Positions 6,124 through 8,549 of a DNA stretch of 8,549 nt are shown here, piece by piece; positions within the stretch are counted from its first letter, which is position 1; the number at the start of each line of letters is the position of its first letter. Below the pieces are notes generated by a model. It searched no databases and had not been told where the DNA came from. It saw only the letters and a program-made list of their open reading frames with translations. The translations under genes and the position numbers were made by a program. The stretch comes from CAYHOI01 sp964358175 (GTDB lineage: Bacteria > Margulisbacteria > Riflemargulisbacteria > GWF2-35-9), in the NCBI GenBank assembly GCA_964358175.1, contig CAYHOI010000082.1, positions 1 through 8,549 on the forward strand, read 5' to 3'.

Positions 6124-6558
6124 TTATTTTTGGACAGGCAAATCGAGCAATGACCACTCCAACAAACCACCAGCCATCATGTATACTTGAGGAAATCGTC
6201 TATTTTTCATCTGATCAAATGCTCGCTGGCATCTCGAATTTCCTTGACCGTAGAGTATATAAATTCTTTTTTTGGGGAGATTCCGAAGTTCCTTCGAAAA
6301 TTTCAAATCCATCACGCTCATATTTATGGCCCCGCGAATATGTCTCCGACTGTACTCTCTGGGAGATCTTACATCTATGAGAACATAGTCTTCTCCCTTG
6401 CGTTGAATAAAATCATAAACCGAGAGAGGATCCATTAAGGTAATCATTTGACGGACATGAGCTCCCGACCGTCGCAACCAATCCCGAATCAATTGAGCCA
6501 GCAAGAGAACGGTCACCGCCAAAAGAAACAAGTTAAACAAGTAGATTGTGGACTTCAT
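6124..6558 (-). CDS. Membrane-anchored rhodanese-like protein without the catalytic cysteine
   Basis: The 144-residue product begins with one hydrophobic helix (about residues 4-24) followed by basic residues, so it is probably anchored in the inner membrane with the domain in the cytoplasm. Residues about 38-142 form one rhodanese domain: IDVRSPREYSRRHIRGAIN (61-79) is the usual DxR-x-xx-E(F/Y)-x-x-GHI-x-GA-N segment, and AGGLLEW (129-135) the usual GG-x-x-W end. The active-site loop that normally reads C-x-x-G-x-R follows strand IYILY but reads GQGNSR (104-109), so the persulfide-forming cysteine is glycine. The only cysteine, Cys110, lies just after the loop. It may be a non-enzymatic binding or scaffold domain. 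The start is 6 nt after the obg stop, so the two are probably co-translated; the Shine-Dalgarno is weak. Fold is secure, role unknown. Confidence 0.9.
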   Translation of the reverse strand: MKSTIYLFNLFLLAVTVLLLAQLIRDWLRRSGAHVRQMITLMDPLSVYDFIQRKGEDYVLIDVRSPREYSRRHIRGAINMSVMDLKFSKELRNLPKKRIYILYGQGNSRCQRAFDQMKNRRFPQVYMMAGGLLEWSLLDLPVQK

Positions 6559-6564
6559 AAGGGC

Positions 6565-7557
6565 CTATAAGATCTCTACTCTTTTTATAATTGCCTCTTG
6601 AAGTTCCTCAATGCCTTCGCCTGTGACCGCTGAAATCATGTATACTTTTTTCTTGGGGAACGCTTTTTTCAGAGGAATCAATCGTGCTCTGTCCTGAACT
6701 GCATCAATCTTATTGAGAACAATCAGCTGTTCTTTCTTTAAAATCTCAGGATTATGGAGGCGCAGTTCCTCACTTAACAACCGGTAATCAGCTACGACAT
6801 CGCGCACATAAAAGTCAGAGACATCCAGCATGTGCAATAGAACGGTGGTTCTCTCCACGTGCCGCAAGAACTGTGTCCCCAGTCCGTGTCCCTCGTGGGC
6901 TCCTTCGATAATTCCAGGAATGTCCGCAATCACATACTGTTTCCCATCCCTGTACCGAACCACTCCTAAATTCGGAACCAACGTCGTAAATGGGTAGTCC
7001 GCAATCTTCGGACGGGAACTGGTTATCTTGGAGATGAGCGAGGACTTCCCCACATTTGGCAGTCCAATAATTCCCACGTCCGCGATCAGCTTCAATTCCA
7101 AAATAACCTCGAAAGACTCACCAGCAAGCCCTTTTTGCGCATAGTAGGGCGTTTGACGGGTACTCGTGGCAAATCGCGCATTCCCTTTGCCACCCTTGCC
7201 ACCCTTTGCCACGATGATCTGCTGGCCATCAACCGTCAAGTCGTGTAACGGAAGACCAGTCGCCATGTCCATCACAAGTGTCCCCACTGGCAATCGAATA
7301 ATCAGATCCTCCCCATCGCAACCTGACCGATTTCGACGTTCGCCTGGATGGCCATCCGGTGCATGATACTTTTGCTGATATTTCAGATCCATGAGACTCT
7401 TCAAGTTATGATCCGCTACAAAAACCACACTTCCCCCTGCTCCACCATCACCGCCGTCCGGCCCCCCGTTGGCACCATACTTCTCGCGGCGAAAGGAAAC
7501 CTGCCCTGCTCCACCCTCCCCTGCCTTCACTTCAATATCTGCCTTATCAATAAACAT
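6565..7557 (-). CDS. obg: GTPase Obg (CgtA), ribosome assembly
   Basis: Obg is a conserved GTPase that binds the 50S subunit and helps its late assembly and stress coupling. From ATG 7557 the product is 330 residues. Residues 1-156 are the glycine-rich Obg fold, with repeated GG turns at 12-45 and AKGGKGGKGN at 117-126. The G domain follows: G1 GLPNVGKS (165-172), switch I YPFTTL (188-193), G3 DIPG (212-215), G4 NKID (282-285) and G5 SAVTGEG (309-315). There is no C-terminal extension. The frame is open 15 codons further up to an ATG at 7602, but those codons lie in an intrinsic terminator, and MFIDKADIEV is the usual Obg beginning; GGAAGGA lies upstream at a good distance. It follows rpmA, as in most bacteria, and is directly followed by the rhodanese-like gene. 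Confidence 0.98.
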   Translation of the reverse strand: MFIDKADIEVKAGEGGAGQVSFRREKYGANGGPDGGDGGAGGSVVFVADHNLKSLMDLKYQQKYHAPDGHPGERRNRSGCDGEDLIIRLPVGTLVMDMATGLPLHDLTVDGQQIIVAKGGKGGKGNARFATSTRQTPYYAQKGLAGESFEVILELKLIADVGIIGLPNVGKSSLISKITSSRPKIADYPFTTLVPNLGVVRYRDGKQYVIADIPGIIEGAHEGHGLGTQFLRHVERTTVLLHMLDVSDFYVRDVVADYRLLSEELRLHNPEILKKEQLIVLNKIDAVQDRARLIPLKKAFPKKKVYMISAVTGEGIEELQEAIIKRVEIL

Positions 7558-7584
7558 CAGCACATTTCCTTCCTCTGCACCTTC

Positions 7585-7613
7585 AAAAAAAAAGGCGGAC
7601 AAAGTCCGCCTTT
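7585..7613 (-). terminator. Intrinsic terminator between rpmA and obg
   Basis: On the minus strand a 10-bp perfect stem, AAAGGCGGAC with GTCCGCCTTT (7591-7613) and a 3-nt loop, is followed by a run of nine T (complement of A7585-7593, the first three within the stem). It begins about 29 nt after the rpmA stop. No T run exists in the plus direction, so it acts on rplU-rpmA transcripts. It ends only 27 nt before the obg start, leaving no room for a promoter between them. Confidence 0.9.
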
Positions 7614-7642
7614 ACACATTATTTCACATTGAGAGCGAATAA

Positions 7643-7912
7643 CTAGACTACGGCCTTATCACTCGCAACGACGTTTACTCGTTTGCGATTCCCTTTCACA
7701 GCATCAAACATGACCACGCCATCTTGCATTGCAAAAATCGTGTAATCGCGCCCCATTCCAACACCGACTCCCGGCTTCATCTGCGTCCCGCGCTGACGCA
7801 AAATAATATTCCCTGTCCGTACAACCTGACCACCAAACTTTTTAACCCCAAGAAACTTCGGGTTACTATCACGTCCGTTGCTCGAACTTCCTTTTCCTTT
7901 TTTATGTGCCAT
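7643..7912 (-). CDS. rpmA: 50S ribosomal protein L27
   Basis: L27 reaches toward the peptidyl-transferase centre of the 50S subunit with its N-terminal tail. The 89-residue product begins MAHKKGKGSSSNGRDS, the typical L27 start, with no leader of the kind cleaved in Firmicutes and relatives. The core LGVKKFGGQVVRTGNIILRQRGT (22-44, with variation) and the GVGMGRDYTIFA stretch are family hallmarks. A good GGAGGA precedes the ATG by about 5 nt. The gene lies 21 nt after rplU and is followed by an intrinsic terminator, so rplU-rpmA is the main transcript. Confidence 0.98.
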   Translation of the reverse strand: MAHKKGKGSSSNGRDSNPKFLGVKKFGGQVVRTGNIILRQRGTQMKPGVGVGMGRDYTIFAMQDGVVMFDAVKGNRKRVNVVASDKAVV

Positions 7913-7933
7913 GTGGCTCCTCCACTATTACGT

Positions 7934-8305
7934 TTATGATTCTACTGGAACTTCCGTCTCTATCGGCTCCGTTGAAGTCACGACAGAACCCTTCGATTGA
8001 ATCCCTTGGATCTTTAGCAAGGTATACTTCTGACGATGACCCTGTTTTTTATGGTAGCCAGTCTTTCGCTTATACTTGAAAACGATCACCTTTTTATCCT
8101 TCACTTCAGGGGTGGTTACGAGCGCAGAGACCGAGGCACCCTCCACATAAGGCATACCAATCTGAACGTCCTCTTCGGATTTGATGAGAAGCACCTTGTC
8201 AAGACTCAACGTCTGGCCTTCCTCTGCCTCTAAACGATCCACATAGAGATTCAGCCCCTCGATGACTTTGTATTGTTTTCCCGCAACTTCGATGATGGCA
8301 TACAT
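7934..8305 (-). CDS. rplU: 50S ribosomal protein L21
   Basis: L21 binds 23S rRNA on the surface of the 50S subunit. The 123-residue product has the expected start MYAIIEVAGKQYKV and the hallmark basic stretch VFKYKRKTGYHKKQGHRQKYT near residues 75-95. It is about 20 residues longer than the usual length of roughly 103 because of an acidic Ser/Thr/Glu-rich C-terminal tail after residue 105. AAGGAG precedes the ATG by 10 nt. It is the first gene of the rplU-rpmA-(obg) operon and has its own promoter candidate. Confidence 0.98.
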   Translation of the reverse strand: MYAIIEVAGKQYKVIEGLNLYVDRLEAEEGQTLSLDKVLLIKSEEDVQIGMPYVEGASVSALVTTPEVKDKKVIVFKYKRKTGYHKKQGHRQKYTLLKIQGIQSKGSVVTSTEPIETEVPVES

Positions 8306-8346
8306 AACGTTTTAACTCCTTCTCTTTCCTAGGTAAACCGAGCAAA

Positions 8347-8376
8347 ACCTTACCATTTTATGGGTGACCTTGTCAA
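8347..8376 (-). promoter_or_regulatory. Candidate promoter of the rplU-rpmA operon
   Basis: A perfect -35 hexamer TTGACA is at 8371-8376 on the minus strand. Eighteen bp downstream is TAAGGT (8347-8352), a poor -10 hexamer but preceded by TGG, giving an extended -10. The leader to the rplU start would be about 35 nt, with no obvious regulatory structure. Confidence 0.55.
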
Positions 8377-8413
8377 CAACAAAATTTTTATTTCACACAC
8401 CACGAATGGCGAA

Positions 8414-8549
8414 TTAAAATAAAAACTGTCCCAGACGACTATCAGCGTTGTATGTCTTAAAAATCAACGCTTTAAGGACGTCCTCTGAGCATTCCCCCAT
8501 GACGTTAGCGAACAACTCGACCGCGCTTTCAATCTTGCCAGCTCGAGCG
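8414..8549 (-). CDS. C-terminal end of a possible TPR-type protein (partial)
   Basis: A minus-strand frame enters from the right edge and ends TAA at 8414-8416; 44 residues are visible. The segment ARAGKIESAVELFANVM has the small-residue and hydrophobic spacing of the first helix of a tetratricopeptide repeat (A-x-x-G-x-x-x-x-A-x-x-x-F), followed by a second helix-like stretch (DVLKALIFKTY) and a short tail ending in GQFLF. Its stop is less than 40 bp upstream of the rplU -35 box, so it is a separate upstream gene in the same direction. The TPR call rests on one repeat-like motif. Confidence 0.6.
   Translation of the reverse strand, partial: ARAGKIESAVELFANVMGECSEDVLKALIFKTYNADSRLGQFLF

Noticed and set aside
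7558..7602. N-terminal extension of Obg from ATG 7602
   Set aside because: Those codons lie within the terminator hairpin and its T run, and MFIDKADIEV at 7557 is the usual Obg start.

Overview
The window looks like chromosomal DNA from a Gram-negative-type bacterium of moderate GC. The rplU-rpmA-obg order, an L27 that starts directly at MAHKKG with no cleaved leader (unlike Firmicutes) and an Obg without the Firmicutes C-terminal extension support this. A divergent member of the homocysteine-biosynthesis family (DUF39) paired with a NIL-ferredoxin, and a glycine-tailed RRM protein, suggest an environmental, possibly anaerobic lineage of the Nitrospirota/Desulfobacterota/Omnitrophota kind. 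The phylum is a guess. No rRNA, tRNA, CRISPR array or insertion sequence was seen.

Layout, left to right. Positions 67-1152 (-) hold a complete class II Fic AMP-transferase with a C-terminal winged helix. Its promoter carries an inverted repeat and a 10-bp-phased direct repeat abutting the start codon. Positions 1468-1788 (-) encode a small RRM protein followed by a strong intrinsic terminator. Positions 2016-2431 hold no intact gene, only two minus-strand remnants, one resembling the N-terminus of a GH43 glycosidase. Positions 2432-3810 (+) are a two-gene operon with an ATGA overlap: a NIL-domain 2[4Fe-4S] ferredoxin and a short, divergent DUF39/COG1900 protein. It converges on a 707-residue protein of unknown family (3837-5960, -). 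Then, all on the minus strand, come a membrane-anchored rhodanese-like protein lacking the catalytic cysteine (6124-6558), obg (6565-7557), rpmA (7643-7912) and rplU (7934-8305). The C-terminal end of a possibly TPR-type protein enters from the right edge (8414-8549).

How the genes work together. rplU-rpmA-obg is a ribosome-biogenesis operon with a promoter candidate just upstream of rplU. A strong intrinsic terminator between rpmA and obg probably limits how much transcript reaches obg and the rhodanese-like gene, which starts 6 nt after the obg stop. The ferredoxin/DUF39 pair matches the partner arrangement that makes homocysteine from aspartate semialdehyde and sulfide in methanogens. Here, however, the DUF39 protein contains no cysteine at all, so the persulfide chemistry described for the family cannot run on it unchanged.

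The points most worth a second look are the cysteine-free DUF39 protein with an intact ferredoxin partner, the uncharacterised 707-residue protein with a regular Cys/His cluster, the cysteine-less rhodanese tied to obg, the fic operator, and the attenuator-like terminator before obg.
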